From: Pseudomonadota bacterium
GTDB lineage: Bacteria > Pseudomonadota > Alphaproteobacteria > Rhizobiales > Beijerinckiaceae
Direction of reading: 5' to 3'
DNA length: 45,944 nucleotides
Assembly (NCBI GenBank): GCA_021804825.1
Contig: JAJZGX010000008.1
Span: 1 to 45,944, forward strand
The translations under genes were made by a program, and so were the position numbers. The notes below the pieces were generated by a model. It was not told the origin of the DNA. It did not search any database and saw nothing but the letters and a program-made list of their open reading frames with translations. Below are positions 6,940 through 16,269 of the stretch, one piece after another; the stretch's first letter is position 1; each line of letters opens with the position of its first letter.

Positions 6940-8976
6940 TCACACATCGAGCATTTCGGATGAGAATGCCGCGCGTTCCTGAATGAAGACAAACCGCGCC
7001 TCGGGCTTGTTGCCCATCAGCCGCTCGACCGCATCAACGGTGGCCTCGCGATCATCCGGCTCGACCATGACCTTGTGCAAAGTGCGCTTTGCAGGGTCCA
7101 TGGTGGTATCCTTCAACTGATCGGCGCGCATTTCGCCGAGGCCCTTGAAACGGCTGACCTCAAGCTTGCCACGCCCCGATTGCAGCGTTTTGACCAGCGC
7201 ATCGCGCTCGGCCTCATCGCGCGCATAATGACGTTTGGTGCCTTGCAGAATCGAAAATAACGGCGGCACCGCCAGATACAAATGTCCACCGTCGATCAAT
7301 TTCGGCATTTGCCGATAAAAATAGGTGATCAGCAGCGAGGCAATATGCGCGCCGTCGACATCGGCATCGGTCATGATGATGATTTTGCCGTAGCGGAGTT
7401 CGGCATTGTTATAGTGCGCCCCCGTGCCGCACCCCAGCGCCAGCGCCAGATCAGCGAGCTGCTGATTGGCGTGCAGCTTTTCGCGCGTGGCATTGGCGAC
7501 GTTGAGAATCTTGCCGCGCAGCGGCAGCACGGCCTGAGTGGCGCGATTGCGGGCCTGTTTGGCGGAACCGCCGGCCGAATCGCCTTCGACAATGAAAAGC
7601 TCGGTGGTCTCGACAGCATTGGATGAACAATCGGCGAGTTTGCCCGGCAAGCGCAGCTTTTTGACCAGTGATTTGCGCGCCACATCCTTTTCGGCACGCC
7701 GTCGCAGCCGCTCATCGGAGCGCTCGATCGTCCATTCCAGCAGCTTGGTCGCCTGGGCCGGGGCGCCCGCCAGCCAATGGTCAAAAGCATCGCGAATGGC
7801 CGGTTCGACAATGCGGGTCGCTTCGGCAGACATCAGGCGGCCCTTGTTCTGGCCCTGAAATTCCGGCTCGCGGATGAAAATCGCAATCATCGCCGCGCAG
7901 GTCGCCATGACATCGTCGGTGGTGATGGCGGCGGCACGTTTGGTTTGGCCGATGCGGTCGGCGTGATCCTTGAGACCGCGCAGCAGGGCCACCCGCAGCC
8001 CGGCTTCATGCGTGCCGCCATCGGCGGTGGGGATGGTGTTGCAATAGGAATGCACAAACCCGTCATCGCCCGCCTGCCAGGCGACGGCCCATTCCAGCGA
8101 GCCATGACGCCCCGGACGATCTATCCGGCCGGTGAACATCTGCTCATTGACGAGATCGCGCGCCTCGATCTCGCGGGCGAGATAATCCTTGAGGCCGCCG
8201 GGGAACCGGAAGGTCGCCTCCGCCGGTATGGCGCTGCCCGCTTCGATCAGTTCGGGCGCGCAGTGCCAGCGAATTTCGACGCCGCCGAAGAGATAGGCCT
8301 TGGAGCGCGCCATCTTGAAAATGCGTGCCGGGCGAAAATGCGCCCCTTCGCCAAAAATCTGTGGATCGGGCAGAAACCGCACTTTGGTGCCGCGCCGGTT
8401 CTGCACCCGCCCCAGCGTTTCCAGCGGCCCCAGTGGCAGCCCGCGCGAAAACTTCTGGCGGTAGAGCACCTGTTCGCGCGCCACCTCGACTTCCATCTCG
8501 ACAGAGAGGGCATTGACCACGGAGACACCGACGCCGTGCAGCCCACCAGCGGTTTCATAGGCATCCGAATCAAACTTGCCGCCGGCATGCAGCGTCGTCA
8601 TGATCACTTCAAGCGCCGATTTATCAGGGAATTTCTTGTGCCGATCAACCGGGATGCCGCGGCCGTTGTCGATCACCGCGAGATGGCCGCCCGCCTCCAT
8701 GCTGACATCAATGAAGGTGGCGTGGCCGGCCACTGCCTCGTCCATGGCATTGTCGATCACCTCGGCAAATAGATGATGCAGCGCCGCCTCATCGGTGCCA
8801 CCAATATACATGCCGGGCCTGCGGCGCACCGGCTCCAGGCCTTCGAGCACATCAATTGAATCGGCGTTATAGTCGCTGGCCGCTGCGGGCGCGACCACCT
8901 TGAGCGGCGCTCTGGCAGGCTTTGGCGTCGGGGGCGTCGGGCCCAGATTTTGAAACAGATCGGTCTTGGAATTCAT
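6940..8976 (-). CDS. parE: DNA topoisomerase IV subunit B
   Basis: 678 residues from ATG 8976 (a GTG at 9006 would add ten residues but has no usable ribosome-binding site). The GHKL ATPase domain shows RRRPGMYIGGT, EVIDNAMDEA (catalytic Glu about 72 and Asn about 76), DNGRGIPVD and GLHGVGVSVVNALS. The transducer domain is followed by the TOPRIM region with FIVEGDSAGGSAKQ and DADVDGAHI, which binds Mg2+ and cooperates with ParC in cutting DNA. The C-terminus FSSEMLDV is typical. GyrB is the alternative, but the compact length without the long GyrB insert and the alphaproteobacterial N-terminal Pro-rich leader favour ParE. It converges with the M20 peptidase and is divergent from the TadG-like gene. 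Confidence 0.93.
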   Translation of the reverse strand: MNSKTDLFQNLGPTPPTPKPARAPLKVVAPAAASDYNADSIDVLEGLEPVRRRPGMYIGGTDEAALHHLFAEVIDNAMDEAVAGHATFIDVSMEAGGHLAVIDNGRGIPVDRHKKFPDKSALEVIMTTLHAGGKFDSDAYETAGGLHGVGVSVVNALSVEMEVEVAREQVLYRQKFSRGLPLGPLETLGRVQNRRGTKVRFLPDPQIFGEGAHFRPARIFKMARSKAYLFGGVEIRWHCAPELIEAGSAIPAEATFRFPGGLKDYLAREIEARDLVNEQMFTGRIDRPGRHGSLEWAVAWQAGDDGFVHSYCNTIPTADGGTHEAGLRVALLRGLKDHADRIGQTKRAAAITTDDVMATCAAMIAIFIREPEFQGQNKGRLMSAEATRIVEPAIRDAFDHWLAGAPAQATKLLEWTIERSDERLRRRAEKDVARKSLVKKLRLPGKLADCSSNAVETTELFIVEGDSAGGSAKQARNRATQAVLPLRGKILNVANATREKLHANQQLADLALALGCGTGAHYNNAELRYGKIIIMTDADVDGAHIASLLITYFYRQMPKLIDGGHLYLAVPPLFSILQGTKRHYARDEAERDALVKTLQSGRGKLEVSRFKGLGEMRADQLKDTTMDPAKRTLHKVMVEPDDREATVDAVERLMGNKPEARFVFIQERAAFSSEMLDV

Positions 8977-9301
8977 GCCACCAGCCTGTTTGGGTGATTC
9001 GTTCACCTGCGACTATGCCACCAATCGGCCCACAATGGGGCGGCAATCGACGTGCTGTGAAGCGTGCCGCTGCTGATGGCAAGCGGCGCGCGGGCAGCGT
9101 GCCAAAGCCGCTGGCATGGCCGGACAACGGGCCCGAATCCGCCAAAACTTGCACACATGCCTAATAGATTGCCAACGCATTGCGACAAAGACCGGGCCTT
9201 GTCGGCAGGCATTAGATGCAACGTAAGATAATGATTTTATTGACGATTTATGATTTATGACGCCGAAATGGCGGCTTTGCCTTGGCGGTCACGCCGTGAT
9301 G

Positions 9302-9316
9302 AGCGAGCCGCTCGCT
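9302..9316. promoter_or_regulatory. 7-1-7 palindrome
   Basis: AGCGAGC-C-GCTCGCT is a perfect inverted repeat with a single central base, lying 109-123 bases before the TadG-like start. It could be an operator or simply a short stable hairpin. No family is recognised. Confidence 0.35.
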
Positions 9317-9334
9317 GCCGGGTGCGAGGCATTT

Positions 9335-9348
9335 CGTAAAATTTTACG
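9335..9348. promoter_or_regulatory. 14-base perfect palindrome upstream of the TadG-like gene
   Basis: CGTAAAATTTTACG reads identically on both strands, in an AT-rich pocket 77-90 bases before ATG 9425. This is a plausible regulator binding site for the TadG-like gene. The binding protein is not identifiable from the sequence. Confidence 0.4.
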
Positions 9349-9424
9349 GATCGATAACGCCAAAATTTAAGTGATTAGCTGTTTGAAAGACTGATCTATC
9401 GCGTGTGAACATCCAAGGTGTCCC

Positions 9425-11494
9425 ATGTCAAAGGCGCAAACAAAAATGAGCAATCGCCAACTGCTGGCAGCGTTCAAAAAGGACCAGCGCGGCAATTTTG
9501 CCATGTTGCTTGGCCTTTCAATCTTCCCGCTGATCACCTTCATGGGCTGCGCGGTCGATTATTCACGCGTGACTTCAGCAAAGGCCTCGTTGAATTCAGC
9601 AGCTGACGCAGCGGCGCTCAATGCCGTGACGCGAGCCATCAACGGTGCCGCGGCGATCCCCGCCGTCAGTCCGCCATCAACCAAGCAGATCCGGAATTTC
9701 TTCAACGGTGCCTCCAACGACAGTCAATATGTCGGCGCTGCAAATTACGACGGCTTGTCGCCGTCGATTCCGAAGGACGCTTCCTTCACCTACAGCATTT
9801 TCTATACGGGCCCGACGGGCGCGTGCCCCGCAACGTTGCCGGTGAATGCACCGACGCCGACGCCAACGCCGACTCCGACACCAACGCCGACTCCTACACC
9901 TACCCCAACGCCGACGCCTACGCCTACGCCGACTCCCACACCGACGCCTACGCCTACCCCGACTTCGGGTAGCTCCGGCAATGGCGGGAACAATGGCAAT
10001 AATGGCAACCATTATGGCAATAATGGAGATAACGGCAATAACGGTAACAATGGCAATAATGGTCAGTATGGCAACAACAACGGCAATTATGGCAATAACG
10101 GTAACAACAATAACGGTAATTATGGCAACAACGGCAACAACGGTAATTATGGTAATAATAATAATAACAACAACGGTAATTACAGCAACAATAACAACAA
10201 CGGTAACTATGGCAACAATGGCAACAATGGCAACAATGGTCAGTATGGCAATAACGGAAACAGCCAGAACAATAACAGCAACGCCAGTTTCTCGACCGGC
10301 CTGCGTGGCGGGCATTTCTTCAATGTCTTGAAGCCTGCGGCAAATGTCGCTGCGGCGGAGGGCATTGATTACAGCACGCCCACCGGCAGTGTCACGACGC
10401 CGTGCACGCCCAATAGCTATATTGCCACGGTGAGCTATTCAGCGCCAATCCCAACCACGATCCTCCAGGTGGTGGGCATCAAACAGGTCATGATCCATGG
10501 CACTGCCACGGCTCAATCCAAGCTGCCTTCCTACCTGAATTTCTACATGCTGATGGATAATTCGCCTTCCATGGGTATTGGCGGCAGCCAGACCGACATT
10601 ACCAACCTTATCGCTGCCACTCCAGATAGCTGCGCCTTTGCATGTCATGAAAAAAATCCTGATGGCTCCGATGACATGTATGATAATTATCACATCGCCA
10701 AGAATTATGGCATCAAGACCCGCATTGATTACCTGCGTGATGCTGTAACAGGCCTTTTGACCCAGGCTTCTCAGACATCACAGGTGCCGAACCAGTTTGC
10801 TTTCGGTCTCTATAGCTTTAGCGGAACTGGCATGCAGAATAAAATATCAGGGTTGAGCGCCAACTACTCAACACTGAAAACCGATGTGGCGAATTTGGAT
10901 TTGGCTTATATGTCGCCCAACAACAGTTCATACAACAAGACTGGCGACCCGGGCAACAATGGCGAGCAGACCGATATTGATGATGCGCTGAACTACATCA
11001 AGGGCCAGGTCGCGGCAGCTCCTGTCACGACACCGCGCAGCCCCACGAATTTTGTGGTTCTGGTTTCCGATGGCTTGCAAGATAAAGCAGTCTCGGCCTC
11101 AAGCACTTCGGCCTGTTCCGGCGCCACTTATAATTGGAGCCTTTCGTGGCCTTTGATAGGCCTGACCAACAATTCTGGTACCCAAAACTGTTCGCAGGCT
11201 AGCGGCACTCGCTACGAAGGTGTGATCGATACAGCCTATTGTGACAAGCTAAAGCAAGCTGGCGATCAGGTGGCTGTCGTCTACACCCCCTATCTGGCGA
11301 TCACCAACAACGCCTGGTACATGGGCCAGGTCGATCCCTTCAACAATGCCTCCAACAATCAAATCTACACCACGCTGCAAAGCTGCGTGTCCGACCCTAG
11401 CCTGTTTGTTTCAACCGGGCCCAATGTAAGTATTGCCGCGGCGTTAAGTCAGATCTTCACCAATGCCCTTGCCCGCACGCTGCTCACCAACTGA
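9425..11494 (+). CDS. TadG-like protein with vWA domain, Pro-Thr tract and Asn/Gly/Tyr-rich domain
   Basis: 689 residues. Residues 15-65 are a TadE/TadG N-terminus: [10 protein letters not shown] and the hydrophobic stretch to [12 protein letters not shown], then [16 protein letters not shown]. This anchors Flp-pilus minor proteins in the inner membrane. Residues 143-180 are nineteen Pro-Thr pairs, 182-286 an Asn/Gly/Tyr-rich stretch, and about 370-689 a von Willebrand A domain whose MIDAS reads D378-N-S380-P-S382. A CAFACH motif (Cys403, Cys407, His408) follows, as often seen in alphaproteobacterial TadG vWA domains. It is probably exported or membrane-anchored and may act in surface adhesion or pilus assembly. 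No flp, cpaA-F, tadB or tadC gene is in the window, so it is an orphan here. The gene ends in a strong terminator and is monocistronic. Confidence 0.87.
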   Translation: MSKAQTKMSNRQLLAAFKKDQRGNFAMLLGLSIFPLITFMGCAVDYSRVTSAKASLNSAADAAALNAVTRAINGAAAIPAVSPPSTKQIRNFFNGASNDSQYVGAANYDGLSPSIPKDASFTYSIFYTGPTGACPATLPVNAPTPTPTPTPTPTPTPTPTPTPTPTPTPTPTPTPTPTPTSGSSGNGGNNGNNGNHYGNNGDNGNNGNNGNNGQYGNNNGNYGNNGNNNNGNYGNNGNNGNYGNNNNNNNGNYSNNNNNGNYGNNGNNGNNGQYGNNGNSQNNNSNASFSTGLRGGHFFNVLKPAANVAAAEGIDYSTPTGSVTTPCTPNSYIATVSYSAPIPTTILQVVGIKQVMIHGTATAQSKLPSYLNFYMLMDNSPSMGIGGSQTDITNLIAATPDSCAFACHEKNPDGSDDMYDNYHIAKNYGIKTRIDYLRDAVTGLLTQASQTSQVPNQFAFGLYSFSGTGMQNKISGLSANYSTLKTDVANLDLAYMSPNNSSYNKTGDPGNNGEQTDIDDALNYIKGQVAAAPVTTPRSPTNFVVLVSDGLQDKAVSASSTSACSGATYNWSLSWPLIGLTNNSGTQNCSQASGTRYEGVIDTAYCDKLKQAGDQVAVVYTPYLAITNNAWYMGQVDPFNNASNNQIYTTLQSCVSDPSLFVSTGPNVSIAAALSQIFTNALARTLLTN
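9851..9964 (+). repeat. Hexanucleotide repeat coding for (Pro-Thr)19
   Basis: Nineteen consecutive CCN-ACN hexamers, with varied third bases, inside the TadG-like gene. A Pro-Thr tract forms an extended, glycosylation-prone linker. The mixed codons argue that the repeat is kept by selection on the protein rather than being a recent slippage product, although hexamer slippage could still change its length. Confidence 0.9.
9968..10282 (+). repeat. Asn/Gly/Tyr-rich low-complexity coding repeat
   Basis: About 105 codons composed almost entirely of Asn and Gly with interspersed Tyr and a few Gln and Ser, built from units such as [10 protein letters not shown]. Both AAT and AAC, and GGT and GGC, are used. 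The composition matches prion-like or aggregation-prone domains and is unlike any neighbouring gene. It lies between the Pro-Thr linker and the vWA part of the TadG-like protein. Confidence 0.9.
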
Positions 11495-11522
11495 GACACG
11501 TCAGCCATCCGTTCGCAAAACC

Positions 11523-11551
11523 ACCGCCGGCATCCCCCTGCCGGCGGTTTT
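11523..11551 (+). terminator. Rho-independent terminator of the TadG-like gene
   Basis: A perfect 9-base-pair GC-rich stem (ACCGCCGGC / GCCGGCGGT) with an 8-base loop, followed by TTTTCATTT, 28 bases after the stop codon. AAAACC upstream could extend pairing with the T-run and make it work in both directions. Confidence 0.85.
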
Positions 11552-11630
11552 CATTTGTGCAAAATCTGCATTGACCGCGCCCTTGTTCGCCTTGTAGAAG
11601 CCTTTCCGTCGGTTCCCGCGAGGGGCAGAT

Positions 11631-11717
11631 GCGGGCGTGGCGGAATTGGCAGACGCGCCGGACTCAAAATCCGGTTCTGGTGACAGAGTGTCGGTTCGAC
11701 CCCGACCGCCCGCACCA
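11631..11717 (+). tRNA. tRNA-Leu (anticodon CAA)
   Basis: A complete cloverleaf with a 7-base acceptor stem (GCGGGCG / CGCCCGC), an anticodon stem CCGGA / TCCGG enclosing loop CTCAAAA (anticodon CAA at 11665-11667, reading UUG), the long variable arm of leucine tRNAs, a T arm with GGTTCGACC, and an encoded ACCA 3' end. It is 77 bases before the ThuA gene and downstream of the tadG terminator. No att-like duplication of its 3' end is visible in the window. Confidence 0.97.
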
Positions 11718-11793
11718 GTTTGACAGAGGTGCTCTGATGCAGCTGTGATGGCGCCTGTGGCGCATCGCTGCCGCCCGGAACCAAGGCCCGACC

Positions 11794-12579
11794 ATGACAC
11801 CGCGAATTCTGATCTGGAACGAAAATGTCCATGAACGCAGCAATGCACTGGTGCGCGAGCTTTATCCGCAGGGCATTCATGGCGCCTTGATGCAGGCACT
11901 GACGGCGCGCGGCTTCGACCATGTCACCACGGCAACGCTGCAGGAGCCCGAGCATGGTCTCACCCAGGCGAAGCTCGATGCCACCGATGTGCTGATCTGG
12001 TGGGGCCACAAGGCGCATGGCGAGGTGAGCGATGCCGTGGTCGAGCGGGTGGCGCTGCGCGTCTGGCAAGGCATGGGGCTGATCGTGCTGCATTCGGGCC
12101 ATTTCTCGAAGATATTCAAGCGATTGATGGGAACGCCCTGCGCGTTGAAATGGCGCGAGGCGGGCGAGATCGAGCGGTTGTGGTGCCTCAACCCCGCGCA
12201 TCCGATTGCCAGTGGCCTGCCGCCTTTCATCGAAATCCCGCAGGAAGAAATGTATGGCGAGCCGTTCAGCGTGCCCGAACCGCTCGAAACCTTGTTCATC
12301 TCATGGTTTGCGGGCGGCGAGGTGTTCCGTTCCGGCATGACCTGGCAGCGCGGCGCCGGGCGCATTTTTTATTTCAGGCCGGGCCATGAGGCCTATCCCA
12401 CCTATCACAATGCCCATGTGCAACAGGTGATCGCCAATGCGGCACGCTGGGCATTCAACCCAAGTCCGGCTTGGGTCGATGTCACCGCGGCCCCGAATGT
12501 GCCGGTGGACTCCGCCCCCTCGCCAATCAAAGCGCAAGGAGCGCGGCTGCATCGCGATGGCGAGCAGGGATTCACGTGA
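11794..12579 (+). CDS. ThuA-domain protein (trehalose utilisation family)
   Basis: 261 residues with the ThuA fold, related to class I glutamine amidotransferases: [10 protein letters not shown] at the N-terminus, [16 protein letters not shown] near residue 65, [15 protein letters not shown] near residue 93, and a C-terminal [17 protein letters not shown] segment. In Sinorhizobium ThuA and ThuB act together in trehalose and other disaccharide use through keto-sugar intermediates. The next gene begins 1 base after its stop and is a ThuB-type dehydrogenase, so the pair is almost certainly co-translated and works on a keto-sugar. No sugar transporter genes are present, so the substrate cannot be told. 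The start ATG follows a weak AAGGC-like site. Confidence 0.88.
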   Translation: MTPRILIWNENVHERSNALVRELYPQGIHGALMQALTARGFDHVTTATLQEPEHGLTQAKLDATDVLIWWGHKAHGEVSDAVVERVALRVWQGMGLIVLHSGHFSKIFKRLMGTPCALKWREAGEIERLWCLNPAHPIASGLPPFIEIPQEEMYGEPFSVPEPLETLFISWFAGGEVFRSGMTWQRGAGRIFYFRPGHEAYPTYHNAHVQQVIANAARWAFNPSPAWVDVTAAPNVPVDSAPSPIKAQGARLHRDGEQGFT

Positions 12580-12580
12580 C

Positions 12581-13621
12581 ATGAGGCGGCACAAACTGCT
12601 GATTCTTGGGGCGGGCAGCATGGCGGCGACCCATGCCCGCGCCTTCCAGGCTGATCCGCGTATCGATGTGGTGGCAGCCTGTGATGTCGATGCGGCGCGT
12701 GCCGCGAGCTTTGCTGCGCAATTCGGCCTTGGGCAGAGCTTTGGCAGTCTCGAGGCGGCGCTGGCGCAAGGCGATTTTTCAGCCTGTGCCAATGTCACGC
12801 CGGATGGCGCTCACCACGCCAGCACCATGGCATTGCTGGCGGCGGGCAAGCATGTGTTCTGTGAAAAGCCGCTGGCTGACACCTATCCGCTGGCGCTGGA
12901 AATGACCGAAGCTGCCGAAGCGGCGAAGGTGGTCAACCGGGTCAATCTCACCTATCGCAATGTGCCGCAACTGGCGGCGGCGCGGGCGCTGGTGGCGGCG
13001 GGCGAAATCGGCGCCATCCGCCATCTTGAAGCGAGCTATCGGCAAAGCTGGCTGGTGGGCAAACATTGGGGCGATTGGCAAACCGAGCCGCGCTGGTTGT
13101 GGCGGCTGTCGCAGGCCCATGGCTCGCGCGGCGTGCTCGGCGATGTTGGCGTGCATATTCTCGATTTTGCCACCCATGCGGCGGGCGAAGACATTGTGGC
13201 CATGCAGGCGCAATTGCAGACGTTCGCCAAAGCGCCTGATGATCGGGTGGGCGAATACCAGCTTGATGCCAATGACAGTTTCACCATGAATGTCAGAATG
13301 TCGGGCGGGGCGCTGGGGGTTATCCACGCCAGCCGCTTCATGACCGGCTATGCCAATTCGCTGCATCTGCACATTTTTGGCACCAAAGGCGCGCTCGAAT
13401 TGCACCATGGCGCAGCTTCCAGCATCTTGCGTGTCTGTTCTGGCGCTGATGTGCATAATCTCAGCTGGCGGGAGATCGTGGCCCCGCCGGTGCGCACGAG
13501 CTACCAGTTCTTCGTGGATGGGCTTGAGGGCAAGAACGATGGCTCGCCGGATTTTCGCCGCGCCGCAGCGCTGCAAAAGCTGATCGATGCCAGCTATGCT
13601 GCCAGCCCGCCCGCCCTGTGA
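12581..13621 (+). CDS. Gfo/Idh/MocA-family oxidoreductase
   Basis: 346 residues from ATG 12581, one base after the ThuA stop. An N-terminal Rossmann fold opens with LLILGAGSMAATHARAF and has the NTPDGAHH-like segment VTPDGAHHAS, followed by the hallmark CEKPLADTY (Lys binds substrate). The C-terminal domain has LGDVGVHILDFATHAAG, supplying the expected catalytic Asp/His pair. These enzymes oxidise or epimerise sugars and cyclitols with NAD(P). Pairing with ThuA suggests a ThuB-like role in oxidising a disaccharide or its derivative. A longer frame reaches back to 12437 through the ThuA gene but lacks homology there, so it is discarded. Confidence 0.9.
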   Translation: MRRHKLLILGAGSMAATHARAFQADPRIDVVAACDVDAARAASFAAQFGLGQSFGSLEAALAQGDFSACANVTPDGAHHASTMALLAAGKHVFCEKPLADTYPLALEMTEAAEAAKVVNRVNLTYRNVPQLAAARALVAAGEIGAIRHLEASYRQSWLVGKHWGDWQTEPRWLWRLSQAHGSRGVLGDVGVHILDFATHAAGEDIVAMQAQLQTFAKAPDDRVGEYQLDANDSFTMNVRMSGGALGVIHASRFMTGYANSLHLHIFGTKGALELHHGAASSILRVCSGADVHNLSWREIVAPPVRTSYQFFVDGLEGKNDGSPDFRRAAALQKLIDASYAASPPAL

Positions 13622-13732
13622 ACGCGGCACGGCGGCACCTTTATGCACCATGCGGACGAACCAGCCCTTGCCGCTCAAGGGCGCAACGGGCTAAGTATCG
13701 GGCCTGACACCACGAACAGGATTGATGGGCGG

Positions 13733-15451
13733 ATGCGGTGGCGCTTGGCGATGGTGGCGCTGTTCCTTTGCGCTGTGGTGGCTGGTCTGGTGCCTTACCG
13801 GCTTGCCGCTCCCCATGCGTCAGCGATCCTGTTGCAGCAGATCGAGCGCACCAGCGGGCTGGCGGCAGACCTTGCCCCCGGCGCGACGTTGCGCCTGTTG
13901 CCCTGGCCGCGTTTGCGCTTCAAGCACTTGGTGATCCGCCAAGCGGGACGCATCAAACTGACAGCGGCGGCAATCGAGGTGCCGCTCGCCGCCCGCTGGC
14001 TGGCATTCCTGCAGCGGCCGCATCTTGAGGCGCGGCTGATTCGACCACAATTCACCATCAATCTCGATCATGTGGAACCTGGTCTGGCGCGCACGGGGGC
14101 AGGATCGGTGATCCGGCCCTTGTCGGCATTGCAGCGCATGAGCATCGGCTTTCGCGACGCGCGCGTCACGCTGAAGGGATCGCATTTGCGCTGGCCGCTG
14201 GTGTTGCAGCATGTGACAGCTTTTTATGATTCGCGCGGCCAAGGCGGGCCAGCGGCGCTGCGTTTTTCGGGAGCGGCACCCCATGGTGACATAGGTGGCC
14301 ATATGTGGATGGGGCCGGATCGGGATGACTGGCAAGCCTTTGACCTCGTTGTGACGGGGCCTTGGGCGCATGTGGCGACCAGCGGCTACTGGCACGCCGG
14401 CCGCTATGACGGCCATCTCGCCTTCGGCAGTCACTCGCCGCAATGGATCACGCCTTTCAGAGGGCAGATCATGCGCGCCCTCAGAAAGATCGGCGACCTC
14501 AGCTTTGCCGCGCAGATCGGACTGCAAAGCGGCCAAATCGAGGCTGCGCACTTGCGCGGAACCGTCAACGGCCAGAAATTCAGAGGCCTGCTGGCATTGG
14601 ACCGGCGCGGTGCGGCCGACAAACTCAGCGGTACACTCGCGGCACGCCATTGGCTGCTGCCCGATGCCATTCTGCCCGGTGCCTTACCAAGCACAAGCCC
14701 GGCCAGAACCGCGTCTGCTAGCCCCGCAGGGCGGGCGCTCGATCTCGATCTGCGCGCTTCCGTGCTGCAACTGGTCTGGCACCACCTCGACATCCGCAAT
14801 CTGGCTTTGGCGCTGACTGCCAACGGCGGCCCCATGAAATTCGAAATCGCTCAGGCCGACCTTGGCGGCGGTACGGTGCGTGGGGCCATGAAGCTGGCAC
14901 CCTATGGCGGGGGACAACCGCTGCACGCGGCCCTGCATCTCAATGGCGTCGACATTGCGGCCTTCTGCAAGGCGATGACATGCCCCGAGCCCCTGAGCGG
15001 ACGCCTTTCCGCCGATGTCGATGTGCAAACCACGCCGAACAAGGCCCAAGCGCCCGCCACGGCACTGACCGGCAGCGCGACCTTCTCGCTGCTTGATGGC
15101 GCGCTGCCCGGCCCGGATCTGGGGCGCTGGTTGCGTTGGCAGGCGCGCAGCCAAGGCGCGTTACTGCCACTGCTCAACACCGATGGCACTGTGTTCCACA
15201 GCTTGCACGGCCATATTGAATTAGCAGCCCAAGCCCCGGCGCAATTGACGCTCAGCCTCGGTTCGTCAGCGCTCAGCGCCGCAGCGCATGGCACGCTCGA
15301 TCCCGCCTCCATGACCCTCGATCTCAAAGCCAGCGCGCGCCAGATCCGGCAGGACAGCGCCCCCAAGGCGGCACAGGCGCGGCTGGCCTTTTCCATCAAA
15401 GGCCCGCTGACCCATCCGCGGCTCACGCCAACAATGGTGGAAGCCCGATAA
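13733..15451 (+). CDS. AsmA-family envelope protein
   Basis: About 572 residues. The N-terminal signal-anchor helix ([20 protein letters not shown]) is followed by a long periplasmic region with the AsmA pattern of amphipathic beta-strands: [20 protein letters not shown] near the N-terminus, and a C-terminal AsmA_2-like half with [21 protein letters not shown] (about 450) and [20 protein letters not shown]. AsmA-like proteins bridge the envelope and are linked to phospholipid transport and outer-membrane assembly. Start: ATG 13733 places the hydrophobic helix at the N-terminus; the frame is open to ATG 13643, which would add 30 polar residues and cannot be excluded. It is the gene before lexA, with a separate promoter for lexA in between. 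Confidence 0.8.
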   Translation: MRWRLAMVALFLCAVVAGLVPYRLAAPHASAILLQQIERTSGLAADLAPGATLRLLPWPRLRFKHLVIRQAGRIKLTAAAIEVPLAARWLAFLQRPHLEARLIRPQFTINLDHVEPGLARTGAGSVIRPLSALQRMSIGFRDARVTLKGSHLRWPLVLQHVTAFYDSRGQGGPAALRFSGAAPHGDIGGHMWMGPDRDDWQAFDLVVTGPWAHVATSGYWHAGRYDGHLAFGSHSPQWITPFRGQIMRALRKIGDLSFAAQIGLQSGQIEAAHLRGTVNGQKFRGLLALDRRGAADKLSGTLAARHWLLPDAILPGALPSTSPARTASASPAGRALDLDLRASVLQLVWHHLDIRNLALALTANGGPMKFEIAQADLGGGTVRGAMKLAPYGGGQPLHAALHLNGVDIAAFCKAMTCPEPLSGRLSADVDVQTTPNKAQAPATALTGSATFSLLDGALPGPDLGRWLRWQARSQGALLPLLNTDGTVFHSLHGHIELAAQAPAQLTLSLGSSALSAAAHGTLDPASMTLDLKASARQIRQDSAPKAAQARLAFSIKGPLTHPRLTPTMVEAR

Positions 15452-15484
15452 TATTTTTTGGAATATCTTTGCAGACCCCTTGCG

Positions 15485-15499
15485 GAACGCACATAGAAC
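15485..15499 (+). promoter_or_regulatory. LexA operator (alphaproteobacterial SOS box)
   Basis: GAAC-GCACATA-GAAC, a perfect direct repeat with 7-base spacing, equals GTTC-N7-GTTC on the other strand, the known LexA site of alphaproteobacteria. It lies 72-86 bases before the lexA start, consistent with autoregulation. A weaker GAAC-N7-GGAT half-match occurs at about 15525-15539. Confidence 0.88.
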
Positions 15500-15570
15500 G
15501 TTTAACGATGTTCCCGTTTTGTATGGAACGTCCACCGGATTGTTCCTGTAACCCAAGAAGGCAGCCTGCC

Positions 15571-16269
15571 ATGCTCACCCGCAAACAGAGCGAATTGCTT
15601 CGCTTCATCCACGAACGTCTGAAGGAAACCGGCATTGCCCCATCCTTCGACCAAATGAAAGACGCGCTGGATCTTCGCTCCAAATCTGGCATCCACCGCC
15701 TGATCATTGCGCTTGAGGAGCGCGGTTTCATCCGTCGACTGCCCAACCGCGCGCGCGCCCTCGAAGTGCTGAAAATGCCGGAAGCCTCGATTCCGGCGCA
15801 GCCGCAACGCAGCCAGAAATTCACGCCCAGCGTGATTGAAGGCACGCTGGGGCGGCATCGCCCGGCGATGGAAGACGAAGCGGCCAGCGCTGTCAATGTG
15901 CCAGTTATGGGGCGTATCGCGGCAGGAACACCTATTTCGGCGCTGCAAACCCGCAGCCATACCATTGCCCTGCCGCCTGAATTTCTCAGTGCCGGGGACC
16001 ATTATGCCCTGGAAGTGCGCGGCGATTCAATGATCGAAGCCGGCATTTTCGATCAGGACACCGTGATCATCCGCCGTCAGGACACAGCTGATTCGGGGGA
16101 CATCATCGTCGCACTGATCGATGATGAAGAGGCGACCTTGAAACGTTTGCGCCGTCGCGGGGTGTCGATCGCGCTGGAGGCTGCCAATCCCGCCTATGAA
16201 ACCCGGATTTTCGGGCCGAACCGGGTGCAGATCCAAGGCAAGCTGGTCAGTCTGCTGCGGCGCTATTGA
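15571..16269 (+). CDS. lexA: LexA SOS repressor
   Basis: 232 residues from ATG 15571 (the frame is open upstream to 15469, but that stretch contains the SOS operator). The N-terminal winged helix begins [17 protein letters not shown] and has [20 protein letters not shown], the recognition region. The Ala118-Gly119 self-cleavage site lies in GRIAAGTPI, the nucleophile Ser153 in RGDSMIEAG, and the general base Lys191 in EATLKRL. It represses DNA-repair genes and itself until RecA filaments trigger its cleavage. Its last 7 bases overlap the end of the convergent comEC gene. Confidence 0.97.
   Translation: MLTRKQSELLRFIHERLKETGIAPSFDQMKDALDLRSKSGIHRLIIALEERGFIRRLPNRARALEVLKMPEASIPAQPQRSQKFTPSVIEGTLGRHRPAMEDEAASAVNVPVMGRIAAGTPISALQTRSHTIALPPEFLSAGDHYALEVRGDSMIEAGIFDQDTVIIRRQDTADSGDIIVALIDDEEATLKRLRRRGVSIALEAANPAYETRIFGPNRVQIQGKLVSLLRRY

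Larger units (their letters stand above)
8977..9424. other. parE - tadG divergent intergenic region
   Basis: A 448-base region between divergent genes with no credible ORF. It must carry both promoters. Visible structure: the two palindromes listed separately, and a direct repeat of ATTTATG at about 9246-9259 preceded by TTGACG (9240-9245), a possible -35 element without an obvious -10 partner. The last 200 bases are clearly AT-richer than the neighbours. Confidence 0.5.

Noticed and set aside
9677..10315. A 212-codon minus-strand frame rich in Val/Ile opposite the Asn/Gly-rich repeat
   Set aside because: Asn and Gly codons read in reverse give Val, Ile and Ala. It mimics membrane segments but has no start context or homology.
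11631..13621. Genomic island inserted at tRNA-Leu
   Set aside because: No integrase and no repeated tRNA 3' end is visible, and the genes downstream have ordinary composition.
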